A DNA stretch of 64,000 bases, taken from positions 28,864 through 92,863 of the forward strand of contig NZ_SPQC01000003.1 of the NCBI RefSeq assembly GCF_004569295.1. Direction: 5' to 3'. A program made the position numbers and the translations under genes. The notes below the pieces were generated by a model, which was given only the letters and a program-made list of their open reading frames with translations, did no database searches and had not been told where the DNA came from. This stretch comes from Rothia nasimurium (GTDB lineage: Bacteria; Actinomycetota; Actinomycetes; Actinomycetales; Micrococcaceae). Shown in pieces: positions 8,604-17,812 of this stretch. Each line of letters opens with the position of its first letter. Position 1 is the stretch's first letter.

Positions 8604-10033
8604 TTGTTCTTAGCCTTCTCTTCAGCGCGGGCGGTGAGGGTCTGGCCGCGGTTCTTGCGGTGGACCAGCCACCAGCCTGCACCCAGCAGGGCGTACCAGA
8701 CCGGCATGGCAATCAGGGCCTGGCGGGTGTCTTCGTACATGAAGAGTAGCACGATGACGCCCACAAAGAAGGCGAGGACAGCGTAGCAGGTAAAGACGCC
8801 ACCGGGCAGCTTGTAGGTGGATGCCTCGTGCAGCTGCGGGCGGGTCTTGCGGTACTTGAGGTAGGCAATCATAATCAGCGACCAGGTAACAACGGTCAGC
8901 ACCGAAGCTACGGTAGTCACCAGGGTGAAGGCCGCGATGAGGGAGTCACCCGAGTAGAGCAGAATCAGGCCCGAGAAGAGCAGCACGGTGGTCAGGAAGA
9001 GACCGTTGCGGGGCACGCCGCTCTTCGAGAGCTTGCCAAAGATGGCGGGGGCGCTACCGCTTTGGGCCAGGCCGTAAATCATACGGGAGGTCGAGAAGAT
9101 ACCCGAGTTAGCGGACGAGGTCGCACTGGTGAGCACCACGAAGTTCACCAGGTGGGCGGCAAAGCCCAGACCCGCCAGGGTGAACATTTCGACGAAGGGG
9201 CTCTGGTTGGGGTCGATGTTGCGCCAGGGGGTGACCATGAGAATTACGGCCAGGGTCAGCACGTAGAAGATGATGATACGGACCGGCACCGCGTTGATGG
9301 CGCGGGGCAGGGTCTTGGTGGGGTCCTTGGTTTCAGCGGCAGTGGTGCCAATCAGTTCAGCACCCAGGAAGGCAAAGATACCAATCTGGAAGGCTGCGAA
9401 AAAGCCGCTTGCGCCCATGGGGAAGAAGCCGCCGTCGCTCCAAAGATTTGCAACGGAGGCCTTATCACCGTTGGGGGAGGTAAAGCCAGCGATGACCATG
9501 ACTAGGCCCACGATGATGAGAAGGACGATTGCCACGATTTTGATGAGGGCAAACCAGAACTCGATTTCGCCGAAGTTCTTCACGCTGGGTAGGTTCAGAG
9601 CCAGCAACAGGCCGATCAGGCAGAGAGCTGGAATCCAAGCCGGAAGGTCGGGCCACCAGAAGTGGACGTAGCTGGTGATAGCAATAATATCTGCAACACC
9701 GATAACGACCCAGGTAAACCAGTAGGACCAGCCCATTAGGAAGCCAGCGCTGGGGCCCAGCAGGTCGGTGATGAAGTCGTTGAAGGTCTTGTAGTTGAGG
9801 TTTGACAGCAGCAGCTCACCCATGGCGCGGAGCACCAGGAAGATTACGGCACCGATGATGGCGTAGACCAGCAGCAGGGAGGGACCTGCGAGTGAGATGG
9901 TCTTGCCCGAGCCCATAAAGAGGCCAGTGCCGATAGCGCCACCGATGGCAATGAGCTGGATGTGACGGTTCGAAAGACCGCGTTGCAGGCCTTCTGCCGC
10001 CTGCGGTTCAGGTGTGTGCTCGGCTGTAGCCAT
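8600..10033 (-). CDS. cycA: D-serine/D-alanine/glycine-type amino acid permease
   Basis: A 477-aa APC-superfamily permease with twelve hydrophobic segments. The start at 10033 is preceded by AAGGGGG; the upstream extension of the frame is low-complexity and rejected. The protein follows the CycA pattern closely from end to end: SNRHIQLIAIGGAIGTGLFMGSGK, the NLNYKTFNDF loop, VGLVMVIAGF, GTTAAETKDP and TSATSSANSG. It should import small neutral amino acids (glycine, alanine and D-isomers) with protons. It overlaps the end of the plus-strand nuclease gene by four bases. Two AGCS alanine symporters lie nearby, so alanine or glycine uptake is well represented locally. Confidence 0.93.
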   Translation of the reverse strand: MATAEHTPEPQAAEGLQRGLSNRHIQLIAIGGAIGTGLFMGSGKTISLAGPSLLLVYAIIGAVIFLVLRAMGELLLSNLNYKTFNDFITDLLGPSAGFLMGWSYWFTWVVIGVADIIAITSYVHFWWPDLPAWIPALCLIGLLLALNLPSVKNFGEIEFWFALIKIVAIVLLIIVGLVMVIAGFTSPNGDKASVANLWSDGGFFPMGASGFFAAFQIGIFAFLGAELIGTTAAETKDPTKTLPRAINAVPVRIIIFYVLTLAVILMVTPWRNIDPNQSPFVEMFTLAGLGFAAHLVNFVVLTSATSSANSGIFSTSRMIYGLAQSGSAPAIFGKLSKSGVPRNGLFLTTVLLFSGLILLYSGDSLIAAFTLVTTVASVLTVVTWSLIMIAYLKYRKTRPQLHEASTYKLPGGVFTCYAVLAFFVGVIVLLFMYEDTRQALIAMPVWYALLGAGWWLVHRKNRGQTLTARAEEKAKNN

Positions 10034-10320
10034 GAGCGCCCCCTTAGAAGAGTCAAAGACCTGCCGGGAACGAACACGGCCCCTCTTCTGCGGGGAGAGC
10101 AGGGATTGCATGCCTTTCCAGACCGGTATTTTGTTATAGTTCAGGTCAAGTGTAGTCCTTCTAGCAGGGGTGTTTTTCCGTGCAGGGTTGCCCCGGGCCT
10201 CCGCTCGGCCGCTCTTTCCCACTGTTCAAGCCGCCACCACCACGCTAGAATCTTTACACGGAAACAAAAATTTTCTCGGGTTGCCGTGCGATTCCGAGGC
10301 CCCTATCGACAGGATTTCTC

Positions 10321-10728
10321 ATGCCCAAGCTTTCAAATGCAGCCCTCCGCCTGACTACCGGCGCCTTGGTCCTCAACTCAGGCATCGGCAAGCTCTCCAT
10401 GGACGAGGCCACCTACGGTTACCTCAAGGGCATGGCTTCAGCCGGCGTGCCCCAGGTAGCCAAGCTCTCCGATAAGCAGTTCGGCAAGGCCCTTGCCGTC
10501 AGTGAAACCGCCCTGGGCGCAGCCCTGCTGACCCCTTTCGTTTCCCCCAAGCTGGCAGGCCTGGGCCTGACCGCTTTCTCAGGCGGTCTGCTGAGCATGT
10601 ACTTCGGCATTGATTCCATGACTGAAAAGGACGGCATCCGCCCCACTCAGGAGGGCACCGCCATGGCTAAGGACGTTGTTCTGCTCGGCGCAGGTCTGGC
10701 CCTACTCTTCTCAAGCAAGAAGAAGTAA
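10321..10728 (+). CDS. Small DoxX-like membrane protein
   Basis: A 135-aa protein with about four hydrophobic helices (LRLTTGALVLNSGIGKL, ALAVSETALGAALL, LAGLGLTAFSGGLLSMY, DVVLLGAGLALLF) and a Lys-rich end. The layout matches DoxX/DUF4267-like proteins of unknown function. The ATG at 10321 has AGGA at a normal distance. TAGAAT at 10246-10251 may be its -10 box, giving a leader of about 60 bases. A strong terminator follows directly, so the gene is a single transcription unit. Confidence 0.82.
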   Translation: MPKLSNAALRLTTGALVLNSGIGKLSMDEATYGYLKGMASAGVPQVAKLSDKQFGKALAVSETALGAALLTPFVSPKLAGLGLTAFSGGLLSMYFGIDSMTEKDGIRPTQEGTAMAKDVVLLGAGLALLFSSKKK

Positions 10729-10750
10729 CCCCAAGCAACTCCCTGTTTCA

Positions 10751-10780
10751 CCGCCCCGCTCCTTACTAGGAGCGGGGCGG
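10751..10780 (+). terminator. Intrinsic terminator of the DoxX-like gene
   Basis: A perfect 13-bp stem (CCGCCCCGCTCCT with AGGAGCGGGGCGG), a four-base loop and TTTT immediately after. It lies 22 bases past the stop of the gene ending at 10728. Confidence 0.93.
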
Positions 10781-10879
10781 TTTTCTATGTCTTAAATAAA
10801 CCAACAGGAAGCAGGCTCATCATCAGCTGTGTGATAAATTAACAAGCGCTAGACCATAGAGAAGGAAAAGGATAGACCC

Positions 10880-12571
10880 GTGGGCACCCTGCAAGAAGCA
10901 CTCGACACAGCCAGCAGCTTCATCTGGGGCCCCTTCCTCCTACTGCCTCTGCTGATTGGCACCGGCATCTTCCTCACCATCCGCCTGGGCCTCATCCAGC
11001 TCAGGCTCTTCACCAAGGCCATGAGCCTGCAGTTCGGGTGCCGCTCCCGACAAGAAGGAGCCAAAGGCGAAATATCCTCCTTCCAGGCCATGAGCACAGC
11101 CCTAGGCGCCACCGTAGGCACCGGCAACATCGTTGGCGTAGCCCTCTCCCTCAGCATCGGCGGCCCCGGAGCTCTCTTCTGGATGTGGATTACCGCCATT
11201 TTCGGTATGGCCTCAAAATACACCGAGTGCTTCCTCGGCGTCCGCTTCCGCCACCGCGACAAAATGGGCGAGCTCACCGGCGGCCCCCAAGCCTACCTGC
11301 AACGAGGCATCCCCAACCGCTTCGGAAAATTCCTCGCTACCATGTTCGCTGTCTGCTGCGTCTTTGCTTGCTTCGGCATCGGAAACATGACCCAGGCAAA
11401 CGCCATCTCAGCCAACCTAGAACACTCCTTCAACATTCCGCCCTACCTCACCGCAGGCGTCCTTGCCCTAGGAACAGCAGCAGCCCTACTCGGCGGCATC
11501 AAAACCGTCTCAAAGGTCACAGCCCTTTGCGTGCCCCTCATGATTCTGCTCTACCTGGGATTTGGGGCCTATATTGTGGCCGTCAACGCCCACATGCTCC
11601 CGGAGGCCTTTGCCATGATTATGCGAGGCGCCTTTACCGGCGAGGGCGCCCTAGGCGGAGCCGTCGGCGCCGGAATGATTTTTGCCCTGCAGGTCGGCGC
11701 CCAGCGCTCGCTGTTCTCCAACGAGTCGGGCATGGGTACCGCAGCCATTCCTGCAGCGGTGGCAACCACTTCCCGCCCCGTACGCCAGGGGCTAGCGTCC
11801 ATGACTCAAACCTTTGTTGATACCATCGTGGTGATCTCAATGACGGGGTTCATTCTGCTCACAACGGGCGCTTGGCGGGGCGATGACCCGGCTACATCAA
11901 CCTCGATTGCCTTTGCCACCGGTCTGCCCGGCAACTGGGGTGGCTACGTCGTTACCTTCTGCCTGGTGCTCCTGGGCTACTCCACCGTGCTCGGGTGGTC
12001 CTACTACGGCGAACGTGCCCTTGAGTCGCTCGGCGGGGGCGCCAAAGCCATCGTGGGCTATCGCATGATTTTTGCTCTTGTCTGCGGCCTGGGCGCTCTT
12101 GCACCGCTTACCCTGGTCTTTACCTTCTCAGATATCATGAACGGCCTGATGGCTATCCCCAACTTCATCGGCCTACTGCTGCTCTCCGGTCTTGTAGCCC
12201 GCGAAACCAAGAAGTACCTCACCCACGACCCTAACTTTGAAGCGACCGTCGATAACATCGACAGCTTCATGTACGGCCATCTCGGCGGCCTGGACGCCCA
12301 AATCGACCATGAGGTTGACCTCTCCCAGAAGAACCCGGTTTTAGAACACCCCGATACCACCAGCCTCAAAATAATCACTGAAAAAATGATTGCCGATAAT
12401 GCAGCCCAGAGTTCCCAGCCCCAGGTCTACAACGTCACCCTCGAAGAGGTCAACACCGGCAGCATCCCCCTACAGACCGGTTCCCTGCCCATCATTCAGC
12501 AGGCAAAGCCCACTTTTGGCACCCCCACCGACCCGCGGGCCATCGATGACTCAGCGAGCAGCTCAAAATAA
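10880..12571 (+). CDS. AGCS-family sodium:alanine/glycine symporter with long C-terminal tail
   Basis: A 563-aa symporter of the alanine or glycine:cation symporter family. The GTG start has AAAAGGAT seven bases upstream. The N-terminus (SSFIWGPFLLLPLLIGTGIF), ALGATVGTGNIVGVA, GGPGALFWMWITAIFGM and SNESGMGTAAIPAA are diagnostic and form the substrate and sodium site region. It imports alanine or glycine with sodium. A second member lies at 16258-17712 on the opposite strand. This copy is unusual in carrying about 80 extra hydrophilic residues after the last membrane helix, probably a cytosolic regulatory tail. Confidence 0.93.
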   Translation: MGTLQEALDTASSFIWGPFLLLPLLIGTGIFLTIRLGLIQLRLFTKAMSLQFGCRSRQEGAKGEISSFQAMSTALGATVGTGNIVGVALSLSIGGPGALFWMWITAIFGMASKYTECFLGVRFRHRDKMGELTGGPQAYLQRGIPNRFGKFLATMFAVCCVFACFGIGNMTQANAISANLEHSFNIPPYLTAGVLALGTAAALLGGIKTVSKVTALCVPLMILLYLGFGAYIVAVNAHMLPEAFAMIMRGAFTGEGALGGAVGAGMIFALQVGAQRSLFSNESGMGTAAIPAAVATTSRPVRQGLASMTQTFVDTIVVISMTGFILLTTGAWRGDDPATSTSIAFATGLPGNWGGYVVTFCLVLLGYSTVLGWSYYGERALESLGGGAKAIVGYRMIFALVCGLGALAPLTLVFTFSDIMNGLMAIPNFIGLLLLSGLVARETKKYLTHDPNFEATVDNIDSFMYGHLGGLDAQIDHEVDLSQKNPVLEHPDTTSLKIITEKMIADNAAQSSQPQVYNVTLEEVNTGSIPLQTGSLPIIQQAKPTFGTPTDPRAIDDSASSSK

Positions 12572-13005
12572 TTTTTCGTATCCATCACACAAATTTGACT
12601 CATGAAGTAGCACAGATGGTTTTTAAAAATAAGCGCGAGGAGCCGTCCACCCGAAGGCTGTCTTTTTAAATTTCCCTTGATTCATCAAGCATTACTTCTT
12701 TTTGAAAAACATGAAAGCCGCTTCATCCCTTTGCATATCTTCCCTATTTAGACAGGTCTGCGACACCATCTGCTCCTGGCGATAAATTTTCCAGCACAGA
12801 AGAACGCAATAGACCCTCCTGTCTCTTACATCGCGCGACGTAAGCGCACCCAAAATACCGCTAAAATGGGGACAGGACTTTTCGCATTCTGAAAATATTC
12901 CGCAGAATACTCACGAAATAGCCCACAAAGCTCTCGCGGCCTCCCCCAAGGCTTACGAGCGCTACCCACTCGGTTTCGCACCTGTACTTAGAAGAGGACA
13001 CACCC
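12572..13005. other. AT-rich intergenic region upstream of cholesterol oxidase
   Basis: A 434-base gap, clearly richer in A and T than its surroundings. It holds a weak hairpin (AGCC/GGCT, 12641-12659) followed by five T residues that may end the symporter transcript, and the palindrome and -10 box listed separately. I see no convincing gene. The base composition suggests either relaxed intergenic DNA or imported sequence. Confidence 0.5.
12825..12867 (+). promoter_or_regulatory. Putative promoter with 20-bp operator palindrome for cholesterol oxidase
   Basis: CTTACATCGCGCGACGTAAG at 12825-12844 is a palindrome with 18 of 20 positions matched. TAAAAT at 12862-12867 is a good -10 box, which places the right edge of the palindrome over the -35 region. 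A bound regulator would therefore occlude RNA polymerase. The transcript would have a leader of about 130 bases. Inference from position and symmetry only. Confidence 0.5.
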
Positions 13006-14610
13006 ATGTCATTTACCTCAAACCGTCGCTCAGCCCTGAAGCTGACCGCAGCTGCATCCGCCGCGTCCGCCCTGACCGCAGCAACCACCACTAACGCCCA
13101 CGCCAACGGCCAGCAGCGTATCGCTATCATCGGTTCCGGCTACGGCGGCGCTGTAGCCGCCCGCGCCCTGACCGAAAAGGGCTACACCGTCGACATGATC
13201 GAGATGGGCGCCGACTGGGGCGACATGGCCCCCCAGTCCGACGGCTACGTCTTCGACCAGATGACCGACCCCACCAGCCGCTCCATGTGGTTTGAAAACC
13301 GCACCGACATGCCTCTGTCCAACATCGCAGGCTTCGACTTCGTCAACCGCAGCATCACCCCCGGCGCCGGCGTCCTGGGTGTTGAGCGTTTCGCCAACAT
13401 GAAGGTCTACGTAGGTAAGGGTGTCGGTGGTGGCTCCCTGGCCAACGGCGGTATGGCCGTCACCCCCGAGCGCTCCTACTTTGAGCAGGTCATGCCCATG
13501 GTAGACGCCGCAGAGATGTACTCCACCTACTTCCCCCGGGCCAATACCAATCTGGGTGTTACTGCACCCCCCAGCGACATCGTTGGTACCTCCAAGTGGT
13601 ACTATTTCTCCCGCCTAGGGGCCTCCCAGGCCAAGAAAGCCGGTTTCCAGCATCGCTTCGTCCCCAACGTCTACGACTGGGACTATATGCGCCAGGAAAA
13701 TTTCGAGCGAGTCGCTAAGTCTGCACTGGGAGGCCAGGTCATCTTCGGTAACGACCACGGCAAGAAGTCCCTGCCCAAGACCATCCTGGCCAAGGCCTTC
13801 GCCAGCGGCAAGGTCAACCTGACTACCATGACTGAGGTTACCTCCATCTCCCAGCGGTCCGACGGCAGCTTCAACCTGATTCTGCGCACCATCGACTTCA
13901 GCGGCAAGGTCCTCAGCGTTACCTCCCGCACCTACGACCGAGTAGTCATGGCCGCCGGCTCGGTCGGCACCAACCGCCTGCTCCTCCGCGCCCAGGGCAC
14001 CGGCACCATCAAGAACCTGCCCTCCACCCTGGGTAGCTCCTGGGGCCCCAACGGCAACATCATGGTAGCCCGCAACATGAACACCGCCACCGGCACCTAC
14101 CAGTCCGGTATCCCCGCCATGGGCATCACCAACTGGGATAACTCCACCAACTCCATCTTCGCCGAACTGGCCCCCTTCCCCGCCGGTGTAGACCTCCGTA
14201 TCGGCCTCTACCTGGCCATCACCAACAACCCCAACTTCGGCAAGTTCACCTGGAACCCCAACACCCGCAACATCGACCTAGACTGGGACGCCGCCAAGGC
14301 AGCCCCCGGTGTTGCCGCAGCCAAGGCCTTCATGGACAAGCTCAACGCAGCCAACCCCGGCACCTCCTACAACACCGGCCTCTTCCTGAACGGCAAGACC
14401 TTCGCCGACTACTTCACCTACCACCCCCTAGGCGGTGCGGTCCTGGGCGAAACCACCGACCTCAACGGTGAAGTTAAGGGCGTGCCCGGTCTCTTTGTCA
14501 TGGACGGCTCCCTCATTCCCGGTAAGGTTGGTGTTAACCCCTTCGTTACCATCACCGCGATTGCCGAACGGAACATGGACCGCCTGATTGCCGCAGGACG
14601 CTTCAACTAA
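13006..14610 (+). CDS. Tat-exported cholesterol oxidase (GMC oxidoreductase)
   Basis: A 534-aa secreted flavoenzyme. The N-terminus has a Tat signal (Arg7-Arg8, then an Ala-rich stretch to about residue 34). The FAD-binding GSGYGG is at residues 43-48. The whole chain follows the Streptomyces/Brevibacterium class I cholesterol oxidases: VYVGKGVGGGSLANGGMAV, ANTNLGV and VPNVYDW. The catalytic trio is present as Glu387, His473 and Asn511, with exactly the spacing of Glu361/His447/Asn485 in the Streptomyces enzyme. It should oxidise 3-beta-hydroxysterols to 3-keto-4-ene steroids, making hydrogen peroxide outside the cell. The start has AGAGGA upstream. A second Tat-exported protein follows 37 bases later. 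Confidence 0.92.
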   Translation: MSFTSNRRSALKLTAAASAASALTAATTTNAHANGQQRIAIIGSGYGGAVAARALTEKGYTVDMIEMGADWGDMAPQSDGYVFDQMTDPTSRSMWFENRTDMPLSNIAGFDFVNRSITPGAGVLGVERFANMKVYVGKGVGGGSLANGGMAVTPERSYFEQVMPMVDAAEMYSTYFPRANTNLGVTAPPSDIVGTSKWYYFSRLGASQAKKAGFQHRFVPNVYDWDYMRQENFERVAKSALGGQVIFGNDHGKKSLPKTILAKAFASGKVNLTTMTEVTSISQRSDGSFNLILRTIDFSGKVLSVTSRTYDRVVMAAGSVGTNRLLLRAQGTGTIKNLPSTLGSSWGPNGNIMVARNMNTATGTYQSGIPAMGITNWDNSTNSIFAELAPFPAGVDLRIGLYLAITNNPNFGKFTWNPNTRNIDLDWDAAKAAPGVAAAKAFMDKLNAANPGTSYNTGLFLNGKTFADYFTYHPLGGAVLGETTDLNGEVKGVPGLFVMDGSLIPGKVGVNPFVTITAIAERNMDRLIAAGRFN

Positions 14611-14647
14611 AACATCAGACACACACAAGGAACAGAAACAGATAAGC

Positions 14648-15268
14648 ATGACTCTTAAAACCCAGCGTCGTACCATCGTCAAGGCTGGCCTCTGGTCTGC
14701 CCCGGCCGTCCTGGCCACCACCGCCGTCCCCGCCTACGCCGCTAGTGCTCTCCCCGAGGGCGACACCGACCTGGCCATTGAGCTGGCCCAGCCCCTGATT
14801 GACTGGGACACTTTCGAGCCGGTCAAGAACGTTGGCATCTACGTGGGCAAGGATGGCACTACCCCCCAGAGCTACGGCTCCCTGCCGGACAGCATGACCA
14901 TCACCAACGTTGGCACCGTACCCGCTGTTAACCCCAGCGGTATCCTGCTAACCCAGATGAAGGACGTCCGCACCGACGTTAACTCCCTGGCCTCTATCGG
15001 CACCCAGGTCAACTCTGTGAACCCCCTGGTTACCTTCGCCTACACTGGCCAGGCCAACCCTAACGGCCCCACTTACGCCTGGGTTTACGCAGGCACCCTG
15101 GTCCCCGGCGCATCCGTCACCATTCCCCTGCGCTACTACGTTGAGAAGCCCTTCTGGAATGTTGACTACGAACTTTTCGTAGCAGCTACCGTTATCGACG
15201 ATAACCAGGGCGACTACGACGACAACTCTGAGCTCATGGGTACCGTCACCGGTTTCCTGGCCTCCTAG
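14648..15268 (+). CDS. Tat-exported protein of unknown function, partner of cholesterol oxidase
   Basis: A 206-aa exported protein. The chosen ATG (14648) puts a Tat motif (Arg7-Arg8) at the N-terminus, followed by an Ala-rich core and an Ala-X-Ala site (residues 29-31). The ribosome site AAGGAA is rather far away (15 bases). The mature part is about 175 residues, acidic, Asn/Asp/Val-rich, has no Cys and looks like an all-beta domain (repeated VTIP, VPAVN and DDN segments). There is no anchor. It sits 37 bases after the cholesterol oxidase without a terminator, so the two are probably co-transcribed and co-exported. I do not recognise the family. Confidence 0.82.
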   Translation: MTLKTQRRTIVKAGLWSAPAVLATTAVPAYAASALPEGDTDLAIELAQPLIDWDTFEPVKNVGIYVGKDGTTPQSYGSLPDSMTITNVGTVPAVNPSGILLTQMKDVRTDVNSLASIGTQVNSVNPLVTFAYTGQANPNGPTYAWVYAGTLVPGASVTIPLRYYVEKPFWNVDYELFVAATVIDDNQGDYDDNSELMGTVTGFLAS

Positions 15269-15334
15269 AGTCTCTTCTTTTCGGCGGGGTATGAGCAGCT
15301 GCTTGCACCCCGCTTTTTCTTGCCCGGCCACCGC

Positions 15335-15347
15335 TAGAATGAAAGCT
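15335..15347 (+). promoter_or_regulatory. Promoter -10 box for a probable leaderless trmB transcript
   Basis: TAGAAT at 15335-15340 lies seven bases before the ATG at 15348, which has no ribosome site. This is the geometry of a leaderless transcript, common in actinobacteria. Confidence 0.5.
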
Positions 15348-16169
15348 ATGGAAACCCACAAACAAAAAGCAGATCTGGCTGATAAGGCCGCCCGGGCGGC
15401 CGCCGGAGAAGACCTCTCGGCCCCCGTCCCCGAAAAATTCCATCGCCAGCCCTATTCCTTTGTTCGCCGCGGAGACCGCCTGACCGCCCGCCGTCAGAAG
15501 GCCTGGGATACCTACGCCCCCACTCATGTGCTTGACCTGCCCCGCAACATCGGCGACACCTCGGTCGCTGAGGGCGCGGTCTTTGACCAGCAGACCCTGT
15601 ACGGACGCACCGACGCCCCTCTCGTTGTTGAAATCGGCTCCGGCCTGGGCGAGGCCATCGTCAATCGTGCCACCCAGGTGCCCGAGGCTAACTTCCTGGC
15701 TGTTGAGGTCTATACCCCCGGTATCGCTGACCTGCTCCTGAAGATGGGGCAGGCCGGGGCCGAGAACGTGCGTGTAGCTCAAGCCAACGCCCCCGAGCTG
15801 CTCGATAACCTACTCGAAGAGTCTTCTGTTGATGAGCTCTGGGTCTTCTTCCCCGACCCCTGGCACAAGGCTCGCCACCACAAGCGTCGTCTGGTCTCCC
15901 CTGCCTTTGCAGATAAGGTAGCCCGGGTTCTCAAGCCCGGTGGTATCTGGCGTCTGGCCACCGACTGGGAAGAATATGCCCTGGTCATGCGCGAGGTACT
16001 TGATGCTCACCCCGAGTTCACCAATGCCCACGCCGGTGAAAACACCACCGAGGAAGACCCTGTTGGCGGCTGGGCCCCTCGCTGGGACGGACGCGTGGTT
16101 ACCAGTTTCGAACGCAAGGCAGGTGAAGCGGGCCGCAGGGCCCACGACCTGACCTACATTCGTCGATAA
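15348..16169 (+). CDS. trmB: tRNA (guanine(46)-N7)-methyltransferase
   Basis: A 273-aa SAM-dependent methyltransferase that makes m7G46 in the variable loop of tRNA. Visible motifs are the SAM-binding EIGSGLGEA, the family signature FFPDPWHKARHHKRRLV and ATDWEEYA near the C-terminus. An N-terminal extension of about 85 residues before the Rossmann core is usual in actinobacteria. The start is taken at 15348 because the -10 box overlaps the earlier ATG at 15339. It has its own promoter, separate from the exported-protein genes before it, and ends at a bidirectional terminator. Confidence 0.94.
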   Translation: METHKQKADLADKAARAAAGEDLSAPVPEKFHRQPYSFVRRGDRLTARRQKAWDTYAPTHVLDLPRNIGDTSVAEGAVFDQQTLYGRTDAPLVVEIGSGLGEAIVNRATQVPEANFLAVEVYTPGIADLLLKMGQAGAENVRVAQANAPELLDNLLEESSVDELWVFFPDPWHKARHHKRRLVSPAFADKVARVLKPGGIWRLATDWEEYALVMREVLDAHPEFTNAHAGENTTEEDPVGGWAPRWDGRVVTSFERKAGEAGRRAHDLTYIRR

Positions 16170-16186
16170 AAATCCGTTAGCTGTGT

Positions 16187-16240
16187 AAAAGAGGCGGGTA
16201 CCCGCACACCTATGGGATGCGGCGGATACCCGCCTCTTTT
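16187..16240. terminator. Bidirectional terminator between trmB and the second AGCS symporter
   Basis: AAAAGAGGCGGGTA (16187-16200) pairs with TACCCGCCTCTTTT (16227-16240), with a further short inner stem. A-run before and T-run after make it work for both converging genes. Confidence 0.9.
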
Positions 16241-16257
16241 ATACGCTGAGGGTTTTC

Positions 16258-17712
16258 TTACTGCCCCGTTTTCTCGTAGGAGTCAATCGCTCCGGGGTGC
16301 CCCTGCATAAAGGCGTCAATCTCGGCCTTAGATGCGGTGAGCTTGGGGTCGTTGGCCAGGTAGTACTTGGTTTCCCTCACGATTAGCCCCGTCATAAGGA
16401 GCAGGCCAATCAGGTTAGGAATGGCCATGAGCCCGTTGGCGATGTCTGAGAAGGTCCAGGCCACGGTGAGTTCCATGGTGCAACCGAAGTAGACAATCAC
16501 CGCGAAGAAAAGGCGGTAGGGGGTAACGCCGCGGCGGCCGAAGAGACGCTCGATGTTGCGTTCGCCGTAGTAGGCCCAGCCCAGAATGGTGGAGTAGGCG
16601 AACATGACCAGGCCAATGGTCACGATCCAGCTTCCCGCAGGGCCAATCACCGAGGCGAAGGCCTGGCTGGTCATCACGGAAGCAGAGATTTGCTCGCCGC
16701 TTACAGGGTCGCTGGCATGCCAGATACCGGTGACAACCAGCACCAGGCCGGTACAGGAGACCACGATGATGGTGTCGATGAAGGTCTGGGTCATCGATAC
16801 CATGCCCTGGCGCACCGGGTGGGTGGTTTGGGCGGCTGATGCGGCGATAGCGGCAGAGCCCATGCCAGATTCGTTGGAGAAAATACCGCGGGCGACGCCG
16901 TACTGCACTGCATACATGAGGGTGGAACCTACAAAGCCACCGACCGCGGAGGATCCGGTGAAGGCGTCCGCAAAAATCTGGCCGAAGGCCGCGGGCAGGT
17001 CAGCGGCGTGCACACCCAGAATATAGAGGGCCCCGCCCACGTAGAAGAGAATCATGACCGGCACGAAGGCGCTGGTCACCCGCCCGATAGATTTGATACC
17101 GCCCATCAGCACGAAGAGGGTGATGAGAGCCAGCACGATGCCGGTGAGGGCTGCGGGCAGGTGGAAGGTGTCTTCAAGGTTGTGGGCGATGGAGTTTCCC
17201 TGGGCAGTATTACCGATGCCGAAGGACGCCAGCACGGCGGCTACCGCGAAGAAGAGGGCTAGGAATTTACCCAGGGGGCCCTTGATACCGCGCTGGAGGT
17301 AGTACTGGGGGCCGCCCGATACTTCCCCCTTGGCATCTGTGGTGCGGTAGCGCACGCCCAGGAAGGCTTCGGAGTACTTGGAGGCCATACCGAAAATGGC
17401 GGTGACCCACATCCAGAAGAGAGCACCGGGGCCACCGATAGAAATCGCGGTGGCAACGCCGACGATATTACCGGTGCCAACCGTCGCGGCTAGGGCGGTG
17501 GTGAGGGACTGGAACTGGGAGATGTCGCCGCCGGTGGCGCCGTCGTCCTTGCGTTCAAAGAAGGCTAGACGGTTAGCGACAAGTAGTTTGGTGAGCTGGA
17601 TAAAGCCCAGCCTCACCGTCAGGTAGATACCGGTGCCAAGAAGCAACGGTATCAGCACAAAGGGCCCCCAGATGAGGGAGCTAATAGCGCTCAAGACGTC
17701 TTGAAAGGTCAT
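16258..17712 (-). CDS. AGCS-family sodium:alanine/glycine symporter, second copy
   Basis: A 484-aa symporter of the same family as the gene at 10880. The start at 17712 has AAGGA a few bases upstream; the longer frame adds 34 residues lacking family character. Diagnostic stretches are LIWGPFVLIPLLLGTGIY, ALAATVGTGNIVGVATAIS and SNESGMGSAAIAAS. Unlike the first copy it has only a short tail. It should carry alanine, glycine or a related amino acid with sodium. Upstream lies a 15-bp hairpin. Confidence 0.93.
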   Translation of the reverse strand: MTFQDVLSAISSLIWGPFVLIPLLLGTGIYLTVRLGFIQLTKLLVANRLAFFERKDDGATGGDISQFQSLTTALAATVGTGNIVGVATAISIGGPGALFWMWVTAIFGMASKYSEAFLGVRYRTTDAKGEVSGGPQYYLQRGIKGPLGKFLALFFAVAAVLASFGIGNTAQGNSIAHNLEDTFHLPAALTGIVLALITLFVLMGGIKSIGRVTSAFVPVMILFYVGGALYILGVHAADLPAAFGQIFADAFTGSSAVGGFVGSTLMYAVQYGVARGIFSNESGMGSAAIAASAAQTTHPVRQGMVSMTQTFIDTIIVVSCTGLVLVVTGIWHASDPVSGEQISASVMTSQAFASVIGPAGSWIVTIGLVMFAYSTILGWAYYGERNIERLFGRRGVTPYRLFFAVIVYFGCTMELTVAWTFSDIANGLMAIPNLIGLLLMTGLIVRETKYYLANDPKLTASKAEIDAFMQGHPGAIDSYEKTGQ

Positions 17713-17773
17713 GTGGTGTCCTTGATACAGGTCGCTGCGGGCGAGGGAGCACCGCAGCTGCGTGATGAATAAG

Positions 17774-17812
17774 GACGCCCCGCCGCAGGCGTGTGCACTG
17801 CGGTGGGGCGCC
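17774..17812 (-). terminator. Strong hairpin downstream of the LLM oxidoreductase gene
   Basis: A 15-bp stem (17774-17788 with 17798-17812, one G-T pair). On the minus strand it is followed by a weak T-rich run (CCTTATT). It may end the LLM transcript or shape the leader of the symporter gene. Confidence 0.55.
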
